Source of the DNA: Simmondsia chinensis
Taxonomy: Eukaryota; Streptophyta; Magnoliopsida; Caryophyllales; Simmondsiaceae
Direction of reading: 5' to 3'
Length of the DNA: 64,000 nt
NCBI GenBank assembly: GCA_018398585.1
Contig: JAGTTD010000013.1
Coordinates: forward strand, 5,552,492-5,616,491
Under the pieces are notes generated by a model. It saw nothing but the letters and a program-made list of their open reading frames with translations. It ran no database searches and was not told where the DNA came from. The translations under genes and the position numbers were made by a program. This document shows positions 22,282 to 34,100 of the stretch, piece after piece; the first letter of the stretch is position 1, and each line of letters starts with the position of its first letter.

Positions 22282-24090
22282 TGATAACCTTAAATTTGTA
22301 TATATTTATTTATATCATTTTAATGCATTTTTAAACATTTTACTTCTAATTTTATCACTTTTGCTCGTTTTTGCTCGATTTTGACTATTTTACTACTTTA
22401 CTGCAAAAACTCCAATTTTATATTAAATCTTGCTAGTTTTATCATTAATATCAATAAGTAAAAGCAAGATAAATCAAAAATTACAAAATACTAACAAAAA
22501 TTGTACAAAATTACCAAGAATACCTAACTTACACCCTATTTCACAAGTTTTGCATCAATTTTTAGCTAAAATTCAAGCTTCTATCCTCATTATTCATCTT
22601 TTATGTCTTGTATAATACAATTTAACATTACTTAAAGCTTGTTTAAGCATTCTTTTACATAAAAAATCAGAAAAAAATCGAAAAATATAAACAAATCACA
22701 AGTTACAAAGCAGCTGCAAACCTGCTGCAGCAAGCATATTTACAGCCCCAATATTTCTTGATTTTTCTACTTAATACATTAAACCAAAGCTTAAATAAGT
22801 TATCTAACATCATCTTAACATGTTATTGCAGCATTTGGGCGGTGGTATGAAGACAAAAAGCAAGATAATTGGTTATGAAAGTGGCTGGGAGCACACAATG
22901 CTGCTGCTGTTGAAATTATTCAATAAAGATGAAGTTTGAGCTAATTTTGGGCGGTGCAGCTAAAAGAAAAATATAAAATGACTTCGTTTATGCATCAATC
23001 ACAAGTTCAACCAATTAATATCAATATTTGGGCGGTGCTCAAGCTGAAAATAAAAAAAAAATGGAAGATGACAGTCTGATCTGCAGCTGCCGCAGGAACC
23101 ACAAATGAGAGCTGATTTTTGAGATTTTCTTTAAGTTTTTTATTCCAAGATCTACTTTTATAAATATGGGAGGATTCAGGGAGTTGATTCATGAAGTTTT
23201 CAGATCAAAAAACTCAAAAAAATCGAGTGAAAATGGGGTGAGAATAGGTCGGGTTGCAGCAGCTGCAGACCTGACCTGTTTTCTCTGTTTTTTTTAATTT
23301 TTGTTATTTTTGTTTGTTTTATCATTTTTCTTCTTTAGTTCATGTATTTTGATGTTTGTAATGTTTAATATTAAGTTTAACATGAACTAGTTTTGTTAAT
23401 CTAAGGCTACAATGTAGCCTAAGTTGTAAAATACGCTAATTTCTAATTCAAGGTATTCAATATTTATGTTATTGCATTGTTGAAGTGTTTAGCATTGTTT
23501 TTCTTGAGTTTTAAATGATTGATCACCATTTAAGTCCTATAATGATTCATAATGAGACCGAAAGGAGATTTATGATGATTGCTGAGGTGATAAGCCCCAC
23601 AAATTGAGCGAATGCTCGAAAGAGATTAACGCAATTTGTGTGGTTTTAAAAAAAAAATCATAGAGCTTTTATAACTCTTTTCTTATTTAAATTCATGCAC
23701 GAAAGTGATGGGTTAATATGTTAAAGAGTACGCTAAATGTTGCTCGAGAGAGAATATTTAGTAAATTAGGATTTTCAACCATCAACAGGCAATAACAACA
23801 TGAATATCGAGAATAGAAAGGCATATTAATGCAACTTAGGTGAAATCGGATGCCTTAGACTTTGTTTATCTAATAAAAACCTAAAAACTTTAATTAACTT
23901 TCTATTTGTATTTCTTTCTCTTTGGTTTTTATTTTTATTTTAACGAAACCCCTTAGTTTTTAATCTTTCAAATAATATTATCCTATTAATTTCAGTACTC
24001 ACTCAGCAATCCTCGTGGGAACGATACTGTACTCACTCTGTATTATTTGAAGCGACTAGTGCACTTGCTAGTAAAAAAAAAATCGCATCA
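22282..24090 (+). repeat. Athila-like LTR, complete
   Basis: 1809 bp from TGATAACC to GCATCA. Near its end are CCTCGTGGGAACGATACTGT and CTAGTGCACTTGCTAG, sequences usual at the 3' end of plant Ty3/Gypsy Athila-type LTRs. The last 82 bp (24009-24090) are not present in the inverted arm. Confidence 0.75.
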
Positions 24091-24096
24091 AGTTTT

Positions 24097-24114
24097 TGGC
24101 GCCGTTGCCAGGGA
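24097..24114 (+). other. tRNA-Asp primer-binding site
   Basis: TGGCGCCGTTGCCAGGGA is 18 nt complementary to the 3' end of plant tRNA-Asp, with one change from TGGCGCCGTTGCCGGGGA. It begins 6 nt after the LTR. The inverted arm begins at 24116, right after this site. Confidence 0.85.
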
Positions 24115-25826
24115 CTGCTGAGTGAGTACTGAAATTAATAGGTTAATATTATTTGAAAGATTAAAAACTAAGGGGTTTCGTTAAAATAAAAATAAAAACA
24201 AAAGAGAAAGAAATACAAATAGAAAGTTAATTAAAGTTTTTAGGTTTTTATTAGATAAACAAAGTCTAAGGCATCCGATTTCACCTAAGTTGCATTAATA
24301 TGCCTTTCTATTCTCGATATTCATGTTGTTATTGCCTGTTGATGGTTGAAAATCCTAATTTACTAAATATTCTCTCTCGAGCAACATTTAGCGTACTCTT
24401 TAACATATTAACCCATCACTTTCGTGCATGAATTTAAATAAGAAAAGAGTTATAAAAGCTCTATGATTTTTTTTTTAAAACCACACAAATTGCGTTAATC
24501 TCTTTCGAGCATTCGCTCAATTTGTGGGGCTTATCACCTCAGCAATCATCATAAATCTCCTTTCGGCCTCATTATGAATCATAATAGGCCTTAAATGGTG
24601 ATCAATCATTTAAAACTCAAGAAAAACAATGCTAAACACTTCAACAATGCAATAACATAAATATTGAATACCTTGAATTAGAAATTAGCGTATTTTACAA
24701 CTTAGGCTACATCGTAGCCTTAGATTAACAAAACTAGTTCATGTTAAACTTAATATTAAACATTACAAACATCAAAATACATGAACTAAAGAAGAAAAAT
24801 GATAAAACAAACAAAAATAACAAAAATAAAAAAAAACAGAGAAAACAGGTCAGGTCTGCAGCTGCTGCAACCCGACCTGTTCTCACCCCATTTTCACTCG
24901 ATTTTTTTGAGTTTTTTGATCTGAAAACTTCATGAATCAACTCCCTGAATCCTCCCCTATTTATAAAAGTAGATCTTGGAATAAAAAACTTAGAGAAAAT
25001 CTCAAAAATCAGCTCTCATTTGTGGTTCCTGCGGCAGCTGCAGATCAGACTGTCATCTTCCATTTTTTTTTTATTTTCAGCTTGAGCACCGCCCAAATAT
25101 TGATATTAATTGGTTGAACTTGTGATTGATGCATAAACGAAGTCATTTTATATTTTTCTTTTAGCTGCACCGCCCAAAATTAGCTCAAACTTCATCTTTA
25201 TTGAATAATTTCAACAGCAGCTGCATTGTGTGCTCCCAGCCACATTCACAACCAATTATCTTGCTTTTTCTCTTCATACCACCGCCCAAATGCTGAAATA
25301 ACATGTTAAGATGATGTTAGATAACTTATTTAAGCTTTGGTTTAATGTATTAAGTAGAAAAATCAAGAAATATTGGGGCTGTAAATATGCTTGCTGCAGC
25401 AGGTTTGCAGCTGCTTTGTAACTTGTGATTTGTTTATATTTTTCGATTTTTTTCTGATTTTTTATGTAAAATAATGCTTAAAAAAGCTTTAAGTAATGTT
25501 AAATTGTATTATACAAGACATAAAAGATGACTAATGAGGATAGAAGCTTGAATTTTAGCGAAAAATTGATGCAAAACTTGTGAAATAGGGTGTAAGTTAG
25601 GTATTCTTGGTAATTTTGTACAATTTTTGTTATTATTTTGTAATTTTTGATTTATCTTGCTTTTAATTATTGACATTAATGATAAAACTAGCAAGATTGC
25701 AATAAAGTAGTAAAATAGTCAAAACCGAGCAAAAACGAGCAAAAGTGATAAAATTAGAAGTAAAATATTTAAAAATGTATTAAAATGATATAGATAAATA
25801 TATACAAATTTAAGGTTATCAACGTG

Positions 25827-26303
25827 CTCTTCGTTGGAAAAAGAAAAAAGAAAAAAGAAATACATGTTAGGAGGAAGGAGATGAAGAACTAGCTTAGGTA
25901 AGAGTGAAAGGTGAATCCACTTCGATCCGCAGTGGCTGAAAACACTTTATTCAACTTGATTCGTCCTTAAAACTCCAACATCAATACTGTAAGAATGATT
26001 GGCAACCACGACTAACCGTGACCCATCAAGGATTTGCTACAACCACACCACACCTCAACCAATACCTTTGATCCTAGGCCATCCACTGTGTGTGCAAACC
26101 ATCCATTGTGGCAATTTAGCCCCGCGTTATCATTATCATGTATGTGGATGGGGCTACAATAGTTGGACTTGTTATGCTCACATTACAAAGAGCTAAAGAC
26201 AGTACAAAAAAATGTAAGATTGAAAATTTGGGATGTTTCGAAAGGTATAGAGCCTGCCGACAAAGCATTTGTTGGAAAACTTTTTTAGGAAAAGCCTGTT
26301 ATC
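25827..26303. other. Intergenic, nothing recognised
   Basis: Short open frames only, with no protein resemblance. Confidence 0.4.
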
Positions 26304-26700
26304 TAAGGCCTTGTTTGGTATGCAAGAAGTAGACAAAGGAAGTTACAATTCATGCAAAGTGTCGTTTTTGGGTCTTGTTTGGTGTGCAGAAAGTAGTTAG
26401 GATGTGGAAAGTTGGAATTGCTAATTAAGTTTCAATTGGTTTAAAATGGGGTAAGTTTTACTTTCTCCATAACTTTCAATCCATACTACAATTTTACCCC
26501 TTATAATTTACGATTATGACAAGTTTACCCATTACTTCCTCTATCAATAATGTTAGAAGATTGGTCATAGGTATGATCGTTATTTTCATTGTATTTCATG
26601 GGAAGTTGTTGTGTCAACCAAACAAAACATATGAATTAAATTCTTAGAAAGTTCTATTTCCCATATGGATAACCAAACACTTTTATACTACCTCCTGAAA
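26304..26700. mobile_element. hAT-like MITE remnants (GGCCTTGTTTGG family)
   Basis: AAGGCCTTGTTTGGTATGCA at 26305 and TGGGTCTTGTTTGGTGTGCA at 26370 are two tandem or nested left ends. TGTCAACCAAACAAAACATA (26612) and GGATAACCAAACAC (26666) are right-end-like. Superposed decayed copies. Confidence 0.35.
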
Positions 26701-26952
26701 AGTTGATGGAGGAAGTGAATTCCTAAAAAGTACAACTTCATATAGGAATTCAATTCCTAAAATTTGAGAGAGTTTGACTTAAAAAAAAAATTTTAAATAG
26801 AAAGAAAAAATATTTTTCTACAAGTTAAAAAATAATATGTTTTTTAAAAAAATCAATTATAAAAGCTAAAAAATTTTTAAACAAAAATGTTTTTAATAAA
26901 GACAAGTTTTATAAAATATACTTAAAAAAATAATTATTTTTACAATTTGATT
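26701..26952. other. AT-rich spacer
   Basis: Mostly A/T homopolymer mixtures; no feature seen. Confidence 0.4.
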
Positions 26953-27236
26953 AAGGGCAAATTACATATTAGTACCCTAAGGTCTAATATATTAATTTTT
27001 TAGTTCACAAACTTTGTAAAATAATTTTTTAGTTTAAAAAGTTACGTATATTAAAAATACTCCAAATAATGATATGAAAGAATTAAAGCGGAGTCTGTTT
27101 TGCACCCTTACACATTGATATTTAAATTATTTTATTAAATATATAAAACTTTTTAAATTAAAAAATTATTTTATAAAATTTATAAACTAAAAAAATTAAT
27201 ATACTAAATTTAAATTATTAATATGTAATTTACCCT
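26953..27236. mobile_element. Foldback MITE
   Basis: Left AGGGCAAATTACATATTAGT, TATATTAATTTTTTAGTT, GTAAAATAATTTTTTAGTTT is complementary to right AATTATTTTATAAAATTTAT, AAAAAATTAATATACTAAA, TTAATATGTAATTTACCCTT. Nearly the whole element is one hairpin of about 284 bp. Confidence 0.65.
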
Positions 27237-27529
27237 TTATTCGATAGTCCCATATTTGGTTAAGCAAACCAAAACAAGAAAAAATAAAGCCCCAAGAAGT
27301 CGGCGTTAAAGAGCGCACCTTTGCGAGCAGACCATACTTGCGGAGACAGGGAGGAGGGAGGTACGGCTGACCATAGGCTTTTCTCATCGTCGTCGCACAC
27401 ACACTCACCTTTGTGCTTTGCACTTTGTTAGAGTATAAAATTATACCTAAATTTTTATTTATTGGCTTAAATTTTGGACTAGTTATTTTTTTCGTCCTTA
27501 TTTTACAGTAGAGTAATGAGGGTAAAAGA

Positions 27530-27915
27530 GTAAGAATAATGAGGGCTAAACACTTACTCCCGTTTGACAAATGTTAAAGAGGAGTAAAAAGAAATAATAG
27601 AAGATAAAAACTTGACTCTCCTCATTCTTTTTACTCTTTATTACCCTCATTTTCTTTAATCCTTAATTTGGAAGTAAAAAAGGGAGGGTAAATTTTTTTA
27701 AAAAATTAGATAATTTTGTTCTTATTTTAATTATAATTCTTTTACCCTTATTTTTTTACTCAATTATCAAAAAAGGGTAGCTTATTCACCTCTCTTTAGT
27801 CTTAACCTTTTTAATTTAACATATTCAAATAAAGGTAAAATATTATCTTACTTCACCCCTCTTTACCCTCCTCTTCTTACCCCTCTTTAACCCCTTTCGC
27901 CCGGTTATCAAATAA
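27530..27915. repeat. MITE-like repeat rich in TTACCCTC/GAGGGTAA
   Basis: GTTAAAGAGGAGTAAAAAG on the left and CTTCTTACCCCTCTTTAACC on the right are inverted repeats, with more TTACCCTC/GAGGGTAA pairs between. It ends about 275 bp upstream of the SUV3 ATG. Termini not resolved. Confidence 0.35.
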
Positions 27916-28132
27916 GGCATAACATGGTAGTTTGAATCTCAATAATTCACTTTTAAGATTAAAAACAATTGAAATACAAGGTATGATGTGCTCTTACACA
28001 CTATTCACGCTTCAAGTTCAATGAATATTTACGTAAGAAGACATGTTATAGTATAAAATTATTTCTTAATCTTTACCTATTAACTTTAACTTTTGAGATA
28101 ATTGGTTGATTGACCCACTTTCCGGTTACCTT

Positions 28133-28187
28133 AATATATAACCGCGGTGCTTTTGCTAAACGCGCGCTCTCTCTCTCTCTCTCTCTA
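28133..28187 (+). promoter_or_regulatory. SUV3 core promoter: TATA-like box and CT-repeat leader
   Basis: TAATATATA at 28133-28141 lies about 50 bp before the SUV3 ATG (28192). A (CT)n tract at about 28167-28187 ends just before it. A TATA box followed by a pyrimidine-rich short leader is a common plant core promoter arrangement. The start site itself is inferred, near 28160. Confidence 0.5.
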
Positions 28188-28191
28188 GAGA

Positions 28192-31100
28192 ATGGTCTCG
28201 TTGCTCCTTCGCCGGAGGCTCTCGCCCTTTCGTGGATCCCCCTATCTCCATGGTTTGTCCTCTCTCCTCTCTTTGCTTCCTCTTTTTTTTTTTTGTTCAA
28301 AACACTGTTGAAATTGAAATTCTTTATGGTTTCTTCTACCCTGATTGATCTTGTTTTCTATCGCTGAGAATTCATCTTGCAGAAGGTATAATTTTCCTGA
28401 ATTTATTGATTAATGTGCGGAATACAGAGTTATTTATTTATTTATTTATTTTTACATTGGTACTAATGCATCAGATCCCATTAGAATTCCGAAGTTAAAC
28501 GTGCCTGGGCGAAATTAGTACCAAGATGGGTGACCTCCTGAGAAGTCCTCATGTTGCCAGCTGGAGTTTCTTGGAAATAGCCTCTTAGCAGGGTTACACC
28601 CTGAAGGGATAAGGCTGTGTGCATTCACCCCCGACCTCGCTTAGGCGGGAGCCCTTGAGGCACTAGGTCTGTTGTTGTCGCTGTTTTATTTTTACATTGG
28701 TAAGGTGGGAGGGGGGAATGTGGGATCAAACCCGGTGGCGCCTCGGGCTATGGAGTTTCCAACCACTAGGCTATGTCGTTTAACGCCTTAACATGGAGTT
28801 ATGGATGCAAGTGTGGCGAAATTTTAAATTGAATGAGGGGTTTCGGGGGTGAAATGTACGCAGCCTTACCCCGACAAGGTCTTACCTTAAAAAGGAGGTT
28901 GTTTATGAGGGCCTCCAACCCTAAATTAGGGTTGGGAAAAATTGGGATAGTTCATCGAGCACCTTATGCAGTGTATGGGTTACTTTGATATTAAGCCTAG
29001 ATGCGTGATGAAATTGTTAAACACTCCACATATGAGTCCAGTATGAATTCTAGAGAGATAGATTAATATATAAGTCTAGAGGGTTACTAACTTGTGAGAG
29101 AGAGAACAATATATAAGCCTAGGGATTACTCCACTTAATGTCCATTGGTTTTAGTATGGAACTTCACTTGGGCTTATATATGGACCTCATATATGCCAAC
29201 TCTATAGATCAAACTTAATGCACATTGAAATTTAACAGAAATGAGCACCTTGAGCTCTTAAGAGCCCATATTTTATTTAGAAGGCTAGGTTCGGACAATT
29301 AGTGAGCTGGAGATTTTTTTTTTTTTCCTTTTTTTACATTGATAAGGTGGGGGAGGGGAAAATGCTGCTAGTGGATTGAACCGAGGTGGTGCCTTTGGCC
29401 CCCAGCATACCTCACTGCTAGGCTATGTCCATGATGGACGAGTGGGAGAAGATTGTTATGTTGGTATTAGAATTTTGGATGAATACCTTTTATGACTGCT
29501 ATAGCTGATGTCCGCGCCTACATTTTGACGAATAATAATATATCTGGAAATTTGATGTTTTGTCTTAGGTGTTTTGTTTGTCCTTTTGCTGTTGGCCAAG
29601 GGAAACATATGCCGCTCGAAAGAACAACTTGTTAGGTGTATTGAGAAGCAATATAGAATGATGGGTTCCTTGCTTTGTTCTTATGGAGATTAAAGGAAAA
29701 TGAAATTCAGTCATTGCGATTATGAGTTGTGGATTGTCAAAATAATGCTATAAATATATCTTGGCATACAATGTTTGTTCTTTGGAAGTGTACCTTGTAG
29801 TAAAAATTAGCAACAAAAAGATTGACAAGCAGCATCTAATACTGAGCTTCGTGCTTTGTTCTTACGGCATCCTTTTTAGTCTTCTCAACCGGGCTGAGGA
29901 TTGCAAATTTGCAATTTGATGACTAGGATTATACTTTAAATGATAGTAACAGGTAGATTATAATGTAGAGTGCTTGGGCGAGAGTAGTACCACGATGGGT
30001 GATTTCCTGGGAAGTCTTCGTGTTGCACCCCTCAGGTTGGGGGTTCTCGGAAACAGCCTCCTTTACGGTACCCTGAAGGGGGACGGTTGCGTATATCCAC
30101 CTCCTAGACCTTGCTTAGGCGGGAGCCCTTGGGCACTGGGAATTTTGCTTTGTGCTTTTGCTATGATGTATCATGTAGAAATATATCGGGAATTTTGTTG
30201 ATTGCAGTGGATTCTTTTTTGCGCGAATTGGAAATGAGGTTTTTCAATTCTTGTTTTGCATTTCCGTTTCCCATTAGAACTTTAAAAGAACTTTATATAA
30301 CCAGGCACTAATGCACCGGATCCCATTAAAACTCTGAAGTTAAGCGCGCTTGGGCGAGAGTAGTACCAGGATGGGTGAGCTCCTGGGAAGTTCTCGTGTT
30401 GCCAACCCTATAAGGTTGGGGGTCCTCAGAAACAGCCTCTCGGTAGGGTTACACCCTGAAGGGATATGGCTGCGTACATCCCACCCCCCCAGACCCCACT
30501 TAGGTGGGAGCTCTTGAGGCACTAGGTCTATTGCTGTTGTGTTTTGCATTTCCGTTTCCTCGGTTTAAATAGTTTTGACGAGTTGTTTCATTTGATCTTA
30601 TGCTTCTCTCATTTTGGCTTTTCTTCCAGATAAGATTGGGGTCTTTCTACTGCATTTGGAGCCGAACTCTGTAGGATTGGCTGCTAGCTATGATAGCTTG
30701 AGGCACTTGAGCAGCGGGGGATCTAAATTTGATTTCACCGATTTGACGTGAGCATTATGCAGTGTATTGTAAAAATGTGTTTGTTCTGATAATTTGTTGT
30801 TGATGTATCCACCATGCAAAAGTGGCCTTTCCTCCCTCTAATATTTTCATTTCAGTGCATCTGTCCCTTACCTTATTGTGACCAGCTGCTTCATACACTT
30901 CTAAACTTCAAAAATTTGGTTGTTCTTTCTCTGAATTGTTCTAAACTTCGATTAGATTCTTTTTTGATTTCTTCTTTATAAAATCCAGTGTTTCCTTATC
31001 TTTTTTGTAGGTCCTATTTGTAACAGTGGTGTTGAGATCACTGGTTTTAATATTTCAATTCTGCTTTTTTGTTTTTCCTAGTTGTTAAAAGCAAACTTAG

Positions 31101-34100
31101 ATTTTGTTCTGTACATGTATATGGGCTTCAGGGTTGCTTACTCCAATATCAGGGTCTTGAAATAGATTCCATTTAGAGAAATTTAAACTGGCTCAATCCA
31201 AGCAGAAGGTTAATGATATCACAGTGAGTGAAAACAATGGATAGGGGGTATGATACTTTAGTTTGACAAGAGTGTATCTGAAAGTACACCCAGCAAACAA
31301 TAGAAGTGGTAGAAGGCAAGTTGACGTCACTGGTGAAGATCCCTTATCTAAAGGGAGAAGATAGACTTACAAATTCCTCTGCATAGTTGTGAATGGTCAC
31401 GAGGCCAATGTTGGATTTCTAATAAAGTTGATGTTCTTGTGGATGTTTGGATGAAACGATAGGCTAAGCAATGTGGTATATGTCAACTGTGAATGAGATT
31501 CTATTTAATAGGACTAGGGTGGATGATAAACTCAAGTTTGAGAATTTCAGAGACTGAAAACTACAGCTGAAGAGCTCATCATCAGAACTCAATAGCTTTA
31601 TTTTGTTTCCCAATCACATCTTCTTGGAATGTTGGGGTATAAATTGTAATCAAGGATTATGTATTGATCTTCCTTGACCAACATGTTCTTTTCTTAGGAC
31701 AGATGAAGGTGCATCATTTATCATTCAACTCCTCAAATTGAGTCCCAATCACTAAACATTGTAGGAGATTGTTGACCCTAAGTGAATTCCTAGCATCCAG
31801 GTTGAGATGGGTTGGATAAGATGATGACTGTAGAGCAGTTTTCTTCCACGTGGGGAAGAAAATTCTCAAAGATGCTTTGATAACTGAGGAAATTTTTGAT
31901 ACTCATCCGATTCATATGTGAGTTTTCTTTTGGACTTCGAAAAGGCTTATGACAGGGTAAGTTCATCATGTGGCTGGTTGATGCTTGGTACCTCGACCAT
32001 TATAAAGACAAATGGTGGGAATTCCTGCAATTAGTTATGTATTTTAGCTAGAGGTGCTGGAAAGGAAGATCCTTATTCATTTTCTCGTGGCTAAAAATGA
32101 TCTCTTAGGGAACTTTATCAAATATTCTTTTGTTGTTCTCATACATTTCTGATTTTCTATCATTATGGAAGGTTCTTCTGGTACATGCAGTTTATTATCA
32201 ATTTGTACATGTTGGGAATTGAAAATTTTGTCATTTATCTAAATTTGTAACATATCTTTGGGCTTCTTCCTGCGATAATCTCATAGTCCTTTCTCTTATA
32301 GTCGTCCCCATACATGGTATCCAAATGCTCGAAAGAAGACTCGGAATGTTACCTTGCATGTCGGTCCCACAAATAGTGGCAAGACATACCATGCCTTGAA
32401 GCAATTGGAATCAAGCTCAACTGGTAAGTTATACTTGCTTTAATTATCGCGTAAGTTGTCGAAATTTCCTAGTTTTTCACTCAAAAGTAGGAAATCCCTC
32501 TCACAAAAATGAATAAAACACTTTAGTCTCCTCACTTAAAAAATCTGTCAGTTTTCCCCAATCCATTAACTTGGCCATTAATTTATAATTTTATAACCAT
32601 TTTGCCTTTTTAAAGTGAGGGGGTAAAGTATTTAATTTTATTTTACAGGAGGGCCTTTTTTTGTTTTTGAATCAAAGGATAGGAGGCTTTCGTTACTTCT
32701 TAGTAACTTCAATTCATAGCGTAACATGGTTATGCTATAGTTATATGATTCAAAAACTAATATAAAGATTTATTTTTTAAAAATTTGTATAGTGTCTTTA
32801 GTCAATTTTTGGATGTGCATTTGATATTTTAGGTTAAAAACTCCTATAAATTTGATCAATTTTATTGTTACTATTACGACTGTTAGTATATTTAAATGCT
32901 TTTAAAAATGAAGACGGTTTTACCTTAAATGACAAATTCCTGATGACTTACATGTTCAGGTTTTTATACAATGGAGATTGGTCTGTAGTTGTTACCTTCT
33001 CTAAAAGGGGAAAAGCACAAAACTTCCCCCAATACAATAATAAGAAAGTTTAAGTATATTCTTGTTGATGCGTAGCATCATTAAACATGGGTTGAACAAG
33101 GCAGATATAGTCTGCGAAAACCCCCAAATGTACAAAAGTTTTGAAGCAAAAACATATAGAATGAATGGTAAGGGCAAAGGGAAATAGTGGGTCTAGAATC
33201 ATGATAGCTGAAAGTCAAGTATATATGTTGATACAAAAGGAAGTACATGTATGTCTTCGTACAACTTGTTTTCGTGTCAACATATATATTTGCTTTTGTA
33301 TTGTGAGAAATTTTTAACCAAATGTATCAAGATGATGTAATGGTTGTTACTATTGTTACTATATTCATCAAAGTAGTTAAATCAATCAAATGTATGATTT
33401 AATTTAGAGAAAAAGTTTTTCATGTTTTTGATTTTCTGAAGAATCATAAATCTATGATGCAATATTGGCACGCTATGAATTAAAGTTATTGAAAAGCAAA
33501 ATTACAGAAATTCTCTTGTTTTTGGCTCAAAATAGAAAACTCCCTTGTTTTATGACTTTAAGCAGAAACCTTTGTCTTTTGACTAAAATGAAAAACACCC
33601 TCATAAAAATAAAACCCCCTCACTTAATAAAGGACAAAATGGTCTTAAAAGAATTAAATTAATGGCCAAGTTAACAGATTGGGGATGGAATTTTGAAAAG
33701 TGATGGGGGTAAGGCCTTTTCTTTCCTTGTGAGGAGGATATTTTATTTTTAGTGAAAAGATAGGAGTTTTCTGTAATTTACCCTAATAAGCTAAAGCAAA
33801 TGACCACTTAGAAGAAGTGAGGGTCTCCCTTACGCGCTTTTTCAACTTTCAGGTATATATTGTGGACCTCTAAGGCTACTGGCCTGGGAAGTTGCAAAGC
33901 GATTGAACAAAGCAAATGTTCCTTGTGATCTAATTACAGGACAAGAAAGAGAGGAAATTGAAGGTGCTAAACACAAGGCAGTGACAGTTGAAATGGCAGA
34001 TGTGGCCTGTAGTTACCAGTGTGCTGTTATTGATGAAATTCAGGCATGTCATGGTTTCAGTTTATGTTTTCTGAAAAACTGAAGGCTGTATGCTGCAGCC

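Larger units (their letters stand above)
22282..25821. mobile_element. Palindromic LTR element: LTR, primer site, inverted LTR copy
   Basis: Left arm 22282-24008 and right arm 24116-25821 are inverted copies, about 97 percent identical by eye in the parts compared, around a 107-bp unpaired centre. Both outer ends read TGATAACC inwards. The flanks ATGTG (22277-22281) and ACGTG (25822-25826) look like a 5-bp target duplication with one change. The left arm plus centre is a complete LTR ending CA at 24090, then a tRNA-Asp primer-binding site. There is no gag or pol. It looks like an aberrant reverse-transcription product of an Athila-like Ty3/Gypsy element that integrated as one unit. Confidence 0.8.

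Noticed and set aside
22430..25694. Paired small ORFs in the inverted arms
   Set aside because: They mirror each other only because the arms are inverted copies of LTR sequence. No protein resemblance.
22282..25821. Palindrome as a pure assembly artefact
   Set aside because: The arms differ at many positions and by indels (1727 versus 1706 bp), the centre is a real LTR-primer site, and the outer ends show a near 5-bp duplication. Not fully excluded without reads.
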